The notes under the pieces are model-generated. The model was not told the DNA's origin and ran no database searches. It saw only the letters and a program-made list of their open reading frames with translations. The position numbers were made by a program, and so were the translations under genes. From Taylorella equigenitalis ATCC 35865 (GTDB taxonomy: Bacteria; Pseudomonadota; Gammaproteobacteria; Burkholderiales; Burkholderiaceae_B), in assembly GCF_000276685.1 (NCBI RefSeq), contig NC_018108.1, forward strand, positions 1,240,001-1,304,000: 64,000 bases of DNA, written 5' to 3'. This document shows positions 24,316 through 32,603 of the stretch, piece by piece. The first letter of the stretch is position 1, and each line of letters begins with the position of its first letter.

Positions 24316-26282
24316 AAAAGATTTTAATCGCAATGATTATTTCCACCTTGGGAGCGACTTTCGCTCAGGCAGCTGAACCCCTACTTCAAGATGGCAAAAA
24401 AACTCTTTATCAAAGGGTGCTTTCTACACCAGAGTGCTCTATTACACAAACCATTGGGCAAAAAGGTAAGCCAGTCCCTGCATTTTCTCGCTACTATATT
24501 TACGAAAAAAAATCTGAAAATGGTGCCGAATGGCTTAATGTAGGAGCTGACCCATACGGTAAAACTCTTGGGTGGTTAGAGGAATCTTGCACTATCCCAT
24601 GGAATCTGCAGATGACTCTTACATTTACAAACACTGCTAATCGTGACAGATTACTATTTTTCAAAAACAAAGAGGATCTTGAGGCGGTAATGTCCGCAGC
24701 AAAACCTGCAGATGAATATGCAAATATTAAGAAAAATCTTGATACTGATGGCAAATCCGAGAAAATTATTTCCATAGAACCAAAAGAACCAGTAGATTTC
24801 CAAAAAAACTTCTATCTTTTGCCTATTTTGCAAGGTGAAGAAGTTATGAACAATGATGGTTTCTATCAAAGGGTTTTAGAGGTCGCTTCTGTAAGTAAAA
24901 AAGAAGAAAAACCTAAAGAGCCTGAGCCTAAACCCGATCCGAAGGCACAACCCTCTAAATTAACAGAATTTAAGGCCGCCGTAGTTTTTGTTATCGACTC
25001 AACAATATCTATGGACCCATATATTAATAAAACACGCGAAGCTGTTCGTGAACTTTATAAACAAATAGAAAAGGATGATTTGCTAGATCAAGTCAAATTT
25101 GGACTAGTCGCATTTAGATCAAGTACTGAAGCTGTTCCAGATCTAGAGTACACATCAAAAATGTACGTGAATCCTAACGAAGTTAAGGATGGCAAAGACT
25201 TTATGGATAAAGTAGCCTCCTTAAAACAAGCAAAAGTATCCAGCAAAGAATTTAACGAAGATTCATATGCAGGTATAAATCAGGCTTTAAATGATATAAA
25301 TTGGAATGACTTTGGGGCTAGGTATATAGTTTTGATTACTGATGCAGGTGCTATTGATGGCAATAACCCCCTCTCTTCTACAGGCTTTGGTGCACAGCAA
25401 CTTCGCCAAGAAGCTCAACATAAAGGAGTCGCAATTTATACACTTCATCTTAAGACACAAGCCGGATCTAAAAACCATCAAGAAGCAGAATCTCAATATA
25501 ACGAACTTTCATTTAACGACTATTTGAATAAATCGCTTTACTATCCTGTAAATGCAGGTGATGTAAACGAGTTTTCGCAAAAAGTCTCTCTTCTTTCAAA
25601 AGCACTTTCAGAACAAGTTAAGTTAGCCTACACTGGTGAAATGTCAGCTGGAAGCTCCATGTCATCTGAGTCTAAAAATACAACTAAGCCTGAAGAAGCT
25701 AGCGAAGAAGATAAAATGGTTGAAGATTCTGCCTTATTAGGTAAGGCGATGAGACTGGCTTATTTGGGACGTACAAACAATCAAAAAGCCCCTTCGTTTT
25801 TCAAAGCTTGGATTAGTGATAGAGATTTTTCAAAACCAGATATTCCTACAGCTGAGGTTCGTGTATTGCTAAGCAAAGAGCAACTGAGTGACCTAAGTGA
25901 AGTAGTTAAAAAAATATCTGATGCTGCTACCCAAGGATTACTGGCTCCTGATGATATGTTCAAACAGCTTAGATCAGTTGCAGCTGCGATGGGACAAGAT
26001 CCAGAAAAAATCAAAGAAGGTATTACAACAAAAATCGCTGATTTAGGACTTTTAGGTGAGTATCTTGACGGACTTCCTTATAAAAGCCAAATTTCCAACA
26101 TAGATGAAGAAACTTGGAAAAATATGGGTAGCCTTCAACAAGAAAAATTCATAATGGATTTACAAAAAAAACTAAGGCTTTACGCTAAGTACAATGAGGA
26201 TTCGAGTCGATGGATTCCACTTAACCCTGATAGCGATCCAAAAGATCATGTATATCCAGTGTTACTGGAAGCATTGCCATAA
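24312..26282 (+). CDS. Exported VWA-domain protein
   Basis: The 656-residue product has a signal peptide ending ATFAQA (residues 15-20). An N-terminal region (about 30-115) looks like a bacterial SH3 fold. A Lys-Glu-Pro linker leads to a von Willebrand A domain (about 220-400). Its metal site reads IDSTIS, a DxTxS variant of DxSxS, with YIVLITDAGAID later. A helical C-terminal region of about 240 residues follows. VWA domains mediate metal-dependent protein-protein contacts. It probably acts in the periplasm with the other exported products of the cluster. It starts by ATGA overlap with the preceding gene. Confidence 0.8.
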   Translation: MKKILIAMIISTLGATFAQAAEPLLQDGKKTLYQRVLSTPECSITQTIGQKGKPVPAFSRYYIYEKKSENGAEWLNVGADPYGKTLGWLEESCTIPWNLQMTLTFTNTANRDRLLFFKNKEDLEAVMSAAKPADEYANIKKNLDTDGKSEKIISIEPKEPVDFQKNFYLLPILQGEEVMNNDGFYQRVLEVASVSKKEEKPKEPEPKPDPKAQPSKLTEFKAAVVFVIDSTISMDPYINKTREAVRELYKQIEKDDLLDQVKFGLVAFRSSTEAVPDLEYTSKMYVNPNEVKDGKDFMDKVASLKQAKVSSKEFNEDSYAGINQALNDINWNDFGARYIVLITDAGAIDGNNPLSSTGFGAQQLRQEAQHKGVAIYTLHLKTQAGSKNHQEAESQYNELSFNDYLNKSLYYPVNAGDVNEFSQKVSLLSKALSEQVKLAYTGEMSAGSSMSSESKNTTKPEEASEEDKMVEDSALLGKAMRLAYLGRTNNQKAPSFFKAWISDRDFSKPDIPTAEVRVLLSKEQLSDLSEVVKKISDAATQGLLAPDDMFKQLRSVAAAMGQDPEKIKEGITTKIADLGLLGEYLDGLPYKSQISNIDEETWKNMGSLQQEKFIMDLQKKLRLYAKYNEDSSRWIPLNPDSDPKDHVYPVLLEALP

Positions 26283-26286
26283 TTAA

Positions 26287-26988
26287 ATGCTTGAAATAAA
26301 TAAGCTTGAAGTTACTAGGGGTGAGGGTTCCCAATCATTTTTAATTGAGCTCCCTTATTTTTCTGTAAATAATGGAGATGTCGTTACTCTGTGTGGTCAG
26401 AGCGGATGTGGCAAAAGTACTATTCTAGAGGTTATTGGACTAATTCTTAAACCTAATAGTTTGCAATCCTACACATTGAATGACGTGGATATTGCCACAC
26501 CGATAAACAAAGCAGATCATTCAAAACTTGCTAAATTACGATCGAAAAATTTCGGGTTTATTCTTCAAACTGGGGGTTTGCTCCCATTTCTTTCAAGCAT
26601 AGAAAACATTAAACTTTCATGCAAAATTATTGGTGTTGAATTCGATGAATCTTGGATATCTCCAATAATCGATAGGCTGGAGGTGCGTAGCCTTTTGAAT
26701 AAATATCCAAGTCAGCTTTCAATAGGTGAACGTCAAAGAATTTCTTTTTTAAGGTCTATTGCACATAAACCTCATGTGTTGCTTGCAGACGAACCTACAG
26801 CTGCACTAGATCCTCATAAAGCTGACGAACTGTTTAATATCATCTTAGAATCAGTCAATGCACTAAACATGTGTGCAATCATAGTTACGCATGATTGGGG
26901 GTTAGTTTCTAAGTTTCAATTACCATGCTATACAGCCGTGGTTAACAAAGACAAATCTATATTTTCCCAAGTACAGGTTGCCTTATGA
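26287..26988 (+). CDS. ABC transporter ATPase (LolD/MacB type)
   Basis: The 233-residue product has Walker A GQSGCGKST (about residues 37-45), a Q-loop FILQTGG, signature LSIGERQR (about 145-152), Walker B VLLADEPTAALD and the switch His in VTHDW. The length and motifs are those of the LolD/FtsE/MacB subfamily, which drives mechanical work across the periplasm rather than membrane passage. The next gene, overlapping by 4 nt, encodes its permease. Confidence 0.93.
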   Translation: MLEINKLEVTRGEGSQSFLIELPYFSVNNGDVVTLCGQSGCGKSTILEVIGLILKPNSLQSYTLNDVDIATPINKADHSKLAKLRSKNFGFILQTGGLLPFLSSIENIKLSCKIIGVEFDESWISPIIDRLEVRSLLNKYPSQLSIGERQRISFLRSIAHKPHVLLADEPTAALDPHKADELFNIILESVNALNMCAIIVTHDWGLVSKFQLPCYTAVVNKDKSIFSQVQVAL

Positions 26989-28208
26989 AACTCGGACTTT
27001 TAATTCTATTAGTTTTTAAGGACTTGAGGCATGATTGGAAAGTATCATTTTTTGTGATATCTGCATTAGTGGCTGTTATTGCCCCCCTACTACTTTTATT
27101 TAGTTTAAAGTATGGCATAGTTAGTCAGCTTCAAAATCAGTTATTAAATGACCCTAACAATCTCGAAATAAAAATACATGGTGTCAAAAGTAATGTATCA
27201 ATTGACAAAAATTGGCTAGATAGCATGCAAAAAGACCGTCGTGTCAAATTTGTGATTCCAATGACGCGATCACTTAATATGCAGGCGAATCTACGCAAAG
27301 ATAATAAGCACTTTTATAACGACGTTGAACTTATTCCTAGTAGAATTGGGGATCCGTTGATGCCTAGGGGTATTATGATTAAGTCTCCCACAGATTTGAT
27401 TATTAACGAAATTATTGCCCAGAAACTAGATGTTAAATTGGGCGATTCAGTAACTCTATTTTTTGGCAGAAATTTCGAGGGGAAAAACGAGATATCCAAA
27501 ATAGATATGAAAGTTGTGGGAATCCTTAAGGAAAGCTACCTAACTCGTCCTGCTGCCTTTGTATCTCTAGAATTACTTGAAACTATAGAAGATTATAGAG
27601 ACGGCTATAAAATCACAAAATTCGTGGACAAACCCTCTGAAGGTCGGGACAGAACCAAACCACGCGAACGATATGCAAAAGCTAGAATATACGCAAATTC
27701 ACTTGACGACGTAGCTCCATTGGCGGCCGATTTAAGAAATCAGGGTATAGACAGCCGAACCAAAGCGGATTCCATAGAAAGCGTAAAATCAATTGATAGA
27801 GTTCTGAATACAGTTTTCTTAATTATTGCATTGACTACAATAGTTGGAACTATTTTGTCACTTTTTGGATCCTTTTTGGCCAATATAGACAGAAAACGTA
27901 AAGACATATCGCTAATGAGTCTTTATGGATTTAATCGTTTGGGAATACGTTTTTTTATAGTTTTACAAGCTGTAATTCTTTCTTCGATTGCTTATATAAG
28001 TTCATATTTTTTATATATTTTAAGTAGTAACATAATGAATAGTGTCTTAGGTAAAAACTTAGAAGATAGCAACTTTGTTAGCCTTTTAAAACCTGAGCAC
28101 GTGGTCATCGGTTATATTGCCACATTAGCTATATCTGTATTTGTAGCTCTAATTGGAGCTCAAAGGGCTGTAGGTATTCAACCTTCGGAGAGTTTACGTG
28201 AAGCTTAA
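26985..28208 (+). CDS. FtsX/MacB-type ABC permease
   Basis: The 407-residue product has a first span at about residues 18-42, a large periplasmic domain (about 45-270) and three C-terminal spans (about 276-300, 322-348 and 371-396). This is the four-span plan of the FtsX/LolE/MacB permeases, which transmit ATP-driven movement to periplasmic partners. With only one permease gene it would work as a homodimer. The gene overlaps the next by 11 nt. Confidence 0.85.
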   Translation: MKLGLLILLVFKDLRHDWKVSFFVISALVAVIAPLLLLFSLKYGIVSQLQNQLLNDPNNLEIKIHGVKSNVSIDKNWLDSMQKDRRVKFVIPMTRSLNMQANLRKDNKHFYNDVELIPSRIGDPLMPRGIMIKSPTDLIINEIIAQKLDVKLGDSVTLFFGRNFEGKNEISKIDMKVVGILKESYLTRPAAFVSLELLETIEDYRDGYKITKFVDKPSEGRDRTKPRERYAKARIYANSLDDVAPLAADLRNQGIDSRTKADSIESVKSIDRVLNTVFLIIALTTIVGTILSLFGSFLANIDRKRKDISLMSLYGFNRLGIRFFIVLQAVILSSIAYISSYFLYILSSNIMNSVLGKNLEDSNFVSLLKPEHVVIGYIATLAISVFVALIGAQRAVGIQPSESLREA

Positions 28209-29742
28209 TGGAAAGTGGATTTTAATAATTTCCTTAATCGGACTAAATAGTCAAATTCAAGCAGCTTGGGATGAGAAATTTTTCGACCCAAAACCTAGCG
28301 ACAATACTTTAATTCTACCTATGCCTTGTGATGGGTCGATGGCTTTTAGAATGGTCCATACAGATACAAAAAAACCGCTTGAAGATAAACCGATTATTCT
28401 TGGGGATGATACCTCTGAGCAGGGTTTTTCTGAACATGCCACTCCTAACTATATCTCTGGTAGCTTCTCCGATAAAGCTGGGGATCGATATTTTCTAATG
28501 GGTAAGTACGAAGTTTCTCAGCTTCAGTACGACTCCGTCATGAAAGGAATAGATGGTCAGTGTCCCACAGCTAACATGAAAGGCAGATTACCTGCTACCA
28601 ATATTTCATGGTTTGAGGCAGTTCATTTCACAAAAAAATATACCGAATGGTTGCTTGCCAATCATCCCGATAAACTGCCAAAAGATGATGGTTCTTCAGG
28701 CTTCGTGAGACTTCCTACAAACACTGAGTGGGAGTATGCTGCTCGTGGAGGAAATCAAGTAAGCGAATCAGAATTTCGCGAAAAAATTTACCCTCATACA
28801 GATTCAATCCAAAAAACCATTTGGTTTGCAGGAAGCAATTCAGCAAATGGGAAATTGCAATTAGGCGGGCTATTAAGTCCTAACCCTGTAGGGCTTCATG
28901 ATATCCTTGGCAATGCTAGTGAATACGTCCTCGATTCATTTAGAATGAACAAACTTGATAGATACCACGGACAAAGTGGCGGTATTACAATTCGAGGTGG
29001 AAGCTATCTGACACCAGAGGCTCAAATTTCAAGTGCATTTAGAGTTGAAGCTCCTTATTACAACAACTCTGGAGAAGCATTTTCTTCTAAAGAAGTTGGA
29101 TTTAGGGTTGCTGTAGTCACACCGATAGTAACTTCAAATAATCGTATGCAAGAACTTACTAATGAGTGGCAGCAACTTGGAAAAGAGGCTCAAAACGGAG
29201 ATGGAAAAATTGTTCAAAACTTAAATAACATCACTCAATCCGTTAACGACGAAAAGCAAAAAGCTGAACTTAAAAAATTAGAAGATGCTTTAAGAGCATC
29301 TAATCAATCTAAAGATGAACAAAGGGATTCAGCCATCCAGTCAAATATCCAATTGGGTGCTTTTTTGTGTGCTAATTCATCTGATTTAGAATCTGCATAT
29401 TTGGAGAAAAAAGCTAGAGTTGAAACTTTATGCCAACCTGGAGACACCACATATGAAAAAGAATGTCCTGTTCTCAAGGAAATTGCAGAAGAAAGTTTAT
29501 TAGCTAGAGATTTTGTAGTTCGATATTATGCAGATAATTTAGTAGCAACCGCTACTAACTACCCTTATAAATTAATAGAAAATCAAATTCAGCCAGTCAT
29601 TAAGAAAATGGAACGTCAAAAAAAATCCAATCTTAATGATTACGTGAATATTTATTGGAAACATTTAACCGCTTTCTATAAGGACGGAAAGGTTAATCGT
29701 GCAGAATGGCTAAAAAACTGCACGAATATCAAATCCCAATAG
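28198..29742 (+). CDS. Exported SUMF/formylglycine-enzyme-like protein
   Basis: The start is GTG inside the permease gene. The product has 514 residues, a signal peptide (about 1-22) and a sulfatase-modifying-factor domain (about 90-310). Family marks are MGKYEVSQLQYD, NISWFEAVHF, RLPTNTEWEYAARGG, LGNASEYVLDSF, IRGGSY and a terminal GFRVAV. Active formylglycine-generating enzymes have Cys where this reads GFRVA, so the fold is probably used for binding or another chemistry. A helical C-terminal region of about 200 residues with a few cysteines follows. Presence inside an srf-ABC cluster is unusual. Confidence 0.82.
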   Translation: MKLNGKWILIISLIGLNSQIQAAWDEKFFDPKPSDNTLILPMPCDGSMAFRMVHTDTKKPLEDKPIILGDDTSEQGFSEHATPNYISGSFSDKAGDRYFLMGKYEVSQLQYDSVMKGIDGQCPTANMKGRLPATNISWFEAVHFTKKYTEWLLANHPDKLPKDDGSSGFVRLPTNTEWEYAARGGNQVSESEFREKIYPHTDSIQKTIWFAGSNSANGKLQLGGLLSPNPVGLHDILGNASEYVLDSFRMNKLDRYHGQSGGITIRGGSYLTPEAQISSAFRVEAPYYNNSGEAFSSKEVGFRVAVVTPIVTSNNRMQELTNEWQQLGKEAQNGDGKIVQNLNNITQSVNDEKQKAELKKLEDALRASNQSKDEQRDSAIQSNIQLGAFLCANSSDLESAYLEKKARVETLCQPGDTTYEKECPVLKEIAEESLLARDFVVRYYADNLVATATNYPYKLIENQIQPVIKKMERQKKSNLNDYVNIYWKHLTAFYKDGKVNRAEWLKNCTNIKSQ

Positions 29743-29782
29743 GAAATTTGATATTATTTAATTAGTAAGTTAAGGGGTTGTT

Positions 29783-30448
29783 ATGAATACATTCAAGAAT
29801 TTAAGTTTATCTGTAGTGCTTTCTGCTTCACTATTAGCATGTGCAACTTCGAACGATCCAAATCAAGCTAATTTCTGGAGCAAGCAGGGTCAGATGGCTT
29901 GTGCAGTGGGTGGTATTATTGGCGGAGCTATAGGATTACTTCTTAGCGATGATGACCCTACGTTAGGACTTGCACTAGGAGCTTCAGTTGGTTGTGGTGC
30001 TGGAGCGGGAAGTAACTATTTACTTGATCGTGAGAGAATAAAATACAAAAATAAAGAAGAATTACTAGCTGCTGAAACTTTACGTCTTAAAAAATTAAAT
30101 TCCATTTCTAGAAAAATCAATAGAGAAACTGAAACGACCATAGCTAAAGATCAAGCTAAAATTAGAAGGCTTCGAGAGGATATAAGAAGCAAGAGAATTT
30201 CTGAATCGCAAGCTAGAAAAGAACTACAAAAGATTGATGAAAATATTAATGAGATGCGTGGATTAGTTTCTTCAATGGAAAACGAAAAAAGAGCATCTCA
30301 AAATACTATTAACCAAGCAAGAGCTGCGAAACTTAATACTAGTAAAGCTCAAGCCGAGGTAGCACAATTGGATGCAAAAATTAGAAAGCAAAAAGAATTA
30401 CTCAGTATAGCGATGAGAAACCGCTCTGCTATCAAAGTTAGAGGTTAA
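29783..30448 (+). CDS. Lipoprotein with glycine-zipper and coiled coil
   Basis: The product has 221 residues. The signal peptide ends in lipobox LLAC (Cys20). Residues about 38-78 form a Gly/Ala-rich segment (GGIIGGAIGLLL and ALGASVGCGAGAGS), glycine-zipper-like as in several outer-membrane-associated lipoproteins. Residues about 85-215 form a long Lys/Glu-rich coiled coil. GGGG precedes the ATG by 6 nt. It starts 40 nt after the SUMF gene with no terminator between. Together with the next lipoprotein it could anchor the system to the outer membrane; this is inference. Confidence 0.7.
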   Translation: MNTFKNLSLSVVLSASLLACATSNDPNQANFWSKQGQMACAVGGIIGGAIGLLLSDDDPTLGLALGASVGCGAGAGSNYLLDRERIKYKNKEELLAAETLRLKKLNSISRKINRETETTIAKDQAKIRRLREDIRSKRISESQARKELQKIDENINEMRGLVSSMENEKRASQNTINQARAAKLNTSKAQAEVAQLDAKIRKQKELLSIAMRNRSAIKVRG

Positions 30449-30452
30449 TAGT

Positions 30453-30905
30453 ATGAAAGTATATTATTTAATTCCGTTTATTTTTACAACCTTGACTGCA
30501 TGTCAGGCTACTCCCGAATCTTGTGACCCTAGTCGAGAACTTGGATATTTCGATAAGTTAGGTTGCTCATTTAACGGCGGTTATGACAAACGCATTGAGC
30601 AGAAAGAAGTTAAATTGCAAAACGAACAGATTAAGAATAAACAACTCAATTACGAAAAAAAACGCTTAAATAAAAAACGTGATGCGACTAGAGCTGAAAG
30701 AAAATCCAAAGAGCGTGAATCAATTCGTGCAAATAAATCAAATCGTAAAGTTCAAGAGGATTTAAATAATAAAAACCACATCCAATCGGGATTTAACGAA
30801 AGAAACAACGGTACTCCAGTTTCCAATAGTGCACCATCTGAGGACAATTCACTAAAAGCTAAGAGACTTGAATTAGAAAAATTACAAAAATCTAATCTTA
30901 ATTAG
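30453..30905 (+). CDS. Small lipoprotein with basic coiled coil
   Basis: The product has 150 residues and starts 4 nt after the previous gene. Lipobox LTAC (Cys17) is followed by a short region with two more cysteines, then about 100 highly charged residues (KKRLNKKRDATRAERKSK) predicted to be helical. No family recognised. Pairing with the preceding coiled-coil lipoprotein suggests the two interact. Confidence 0.65.
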   Translation: MKVYYLIPFIFTTLTACQATPESCDPSRELGYFDKLGCSFNGGYDKRIEQKEVKLQNEQIKNKQLNYEKKRLNKKRDATRAERKSKERESIRANKSNRKVQEDLNNKNHIQSGFNERNNGTPVSNSAPSEDNSLKAKRLELEKLQKSNLN

Positions 30906-30922
30906 ATTTATCTGGATTAGAA

Positions 30923-32584
30923 ATGCAGAGGCTTACAAGAACTCCTTTTAGCGAACAAAATCAGGGATCGATAGATTTATTTCTTAGGTTTCAATCGCTT
31001 TACCCTTTGTTTAGAAGGTCATTGCCACCTAGTACGTTCACCATCTTGGCTGAACCTGTGGTTAAAGGTGACATGGTTGAGTGGTACACATCCCTTGAAG
31101 GTCAGGCTTATGAGATTCCAGAAAAAGATATAAATCCTGAAATTTGGGCAAAGATTCAAAATAAGCTTACTTCTATATACGATTATTTAAATCACCTTAA
31201 GAATCAGGGCGAAATCTCACCTGAAGATTTCAGCTCAGTAAATAATCTCTTAGTTACAGCTCAATCAAGTAGCAAAAAAATCTTTGTTATTAATAATGAG
31301 CCTGTACTTGTGGGATGGATCGAGGAAAAACCAGTAGTTGCTACTCCTCCCATTGTACCTGCACCCACTAAACGTGGAGGTTGGGGTTGGTTGATATGGT
31401 TATTACTTCTACTATTGCTTGCTGGTTTAGGATGGTGGTTATGGGATAGATATTTAAAAGGCACTGATTGGTACTCAGATTGGTTTAAGGGTTCCAGCAA
31501 ATCAGAAAAGGTAATTAAAGAAGACCCCAAAAAAAAGAAAACTGAACTAATTAAAGGTGTAGAAAAACAGGCTCCACCCACTATAAATATCAACATTCCC
31601 GATATAAATGTACCGAAGCCACCTGTACCTACACCACCTCCTCCCCCTCCAGAGCCAGAGATACAGCCCCTAGAACCAAAATTAGTGCTTGAAGAGCCTC
31701 AGGCTCTTAAACCTCCTGAAAGACCACCAGAGCCTGAGCCAGAACCTAAACCTGAGCCTAAACCTGAACCAGAAGCGAAACCTGAGCCTAAGCCTGAGAC
31801 AGAACCTGAGCCCACGCCTGAGCCTGTTAAAAAGGTTGAAAAAAAAGAGCCGGTTAAAGAAGTTGTTAAAGTAGAACCACCAAAGGCTAATCAAAAACCT
31901 AAAGGTCAAGTTTGTAGCAAGGAACTTACACCACAGGAAAGACCTCAGATGGTCTTAGTGTTTGATAACTCGATTTCTATGTTGCATTCTATGGATGCGG
32001 CTACGGCAAATTTTGAACAACAGATGCTAAATGCAATGTTATCTGGTGTGATACCTTCGGGTGGCATTCCAATGCCATCAAATGGACCAACTAGAATACA
32101 GACTGCAAAAAAAGCAGCTAATTCGATTATTAATTCTATAGACCCGTACATAGATATTGGGTTCATTTCACTTGACAGATGCCCAACTGCTACAAACCAT
32201 GGGTTTTTCAAACCTAGCAAAAGAGGAGCCTTAAAAAGTACAATTAATCGTATGGATACCAATAATAGTAGTGGTACAGTATTAGCTAACGGTATACAGC
32301 AAGCAGCTAACATGGTTGATGGTAAAAATCGTGATGCATTTATACTAGTATTAAGTGACGGTGCTAGTACTTGCGGACCAAATATATGTACCGTAGCAGC
32401 AAATGCTAAACGCAATAAACCAAAATTAAAAATTAATGTAGTTGATATTGGTAGTACTGGTGAAGCTAATTGCTTAGCCAGAGTTACAGGCGGTCAAGTT
32501 TATAAAGCTAATACTGCCGCTCAACTTGCAAAAATGGTTAATGCTGCTGCCGCCCCAATGAAAGTTAAAGAAGTTTGTAAATAA
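30923..32584 (+). CDS. Single-span VWA-domain protein with SrfA-like N-terminus
   Basis: The product has 553 residues. Residues 1-135 resemble the cytoplasmic domain of the SrfA-like protein (DMVEWYTSLEGQAYEIPEKD compared with its DWYVPFE region, and VINNEPVLVGWIEEKP compared with LVDGRPVITFWGF). One span (about 153-173, GWGWLIWLLLLLLLAGLGWW) is followed by a Pro-Glu-Lys stalk (about 225-325). The C-terminal VWA domain (about 345-545) has an intact metal motif FDNSIS and LVLSDGAST. This looks like SrfA with its head exchanged for a VWA domain. It is the last gene of the cluster, and gdhA follows after 19 nt without a terminator. Confidence 0.8.
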   Translation: MQRLTRTPFSEQNQGSIDLFLRFQSLYPLFRRSLPPSTFTILAEPVVKGDMVEWYTSLEGQAYEIPEKDINPEIWAKIQNKLTSIYDYLNHLKNQGEISPEDFSSVNNLLVTAQSSSKKIFVINNEPVLVGWIEEKPVVATPPIVPAPTKRGGWGWLIWLLLLLLLAGLGWWLWDRYLKGTDWYSDWFKGSSKSEKVIKEDPKKKKTELIKGVEKQAPPTININIPDINVPKPPVPTPPPPPPEPEIQPLEPKLVLEEPQALKPPERPPEPEPEPKPEPKPEPEAKPEPKPETEPEPTPEPVKKVEKKEPVKEVVKVEPPKANQKPKGQVCSKELTPQERPQMVLVFDNSISMLHSMDAATANFEQQMLNAMLSGVIPSGGIPMPSNGPTRIQTAKKAANSIINSIDPYIDIGFISLDRCPTATNHGFFKPSKRGALKSTINRMDTNNSSGTVLANGIQQAANMVDGKNRDAFILVLSDGASTCGPNICTVAANAKRNKPKLKINVVDIGSTGEANCLARVTGGQVYKANTAAQLAKMVNAAAAPMKVKEVCK

Positions 32585-32603
32585 AATTGTTATAGGAAAA
32601 TAT

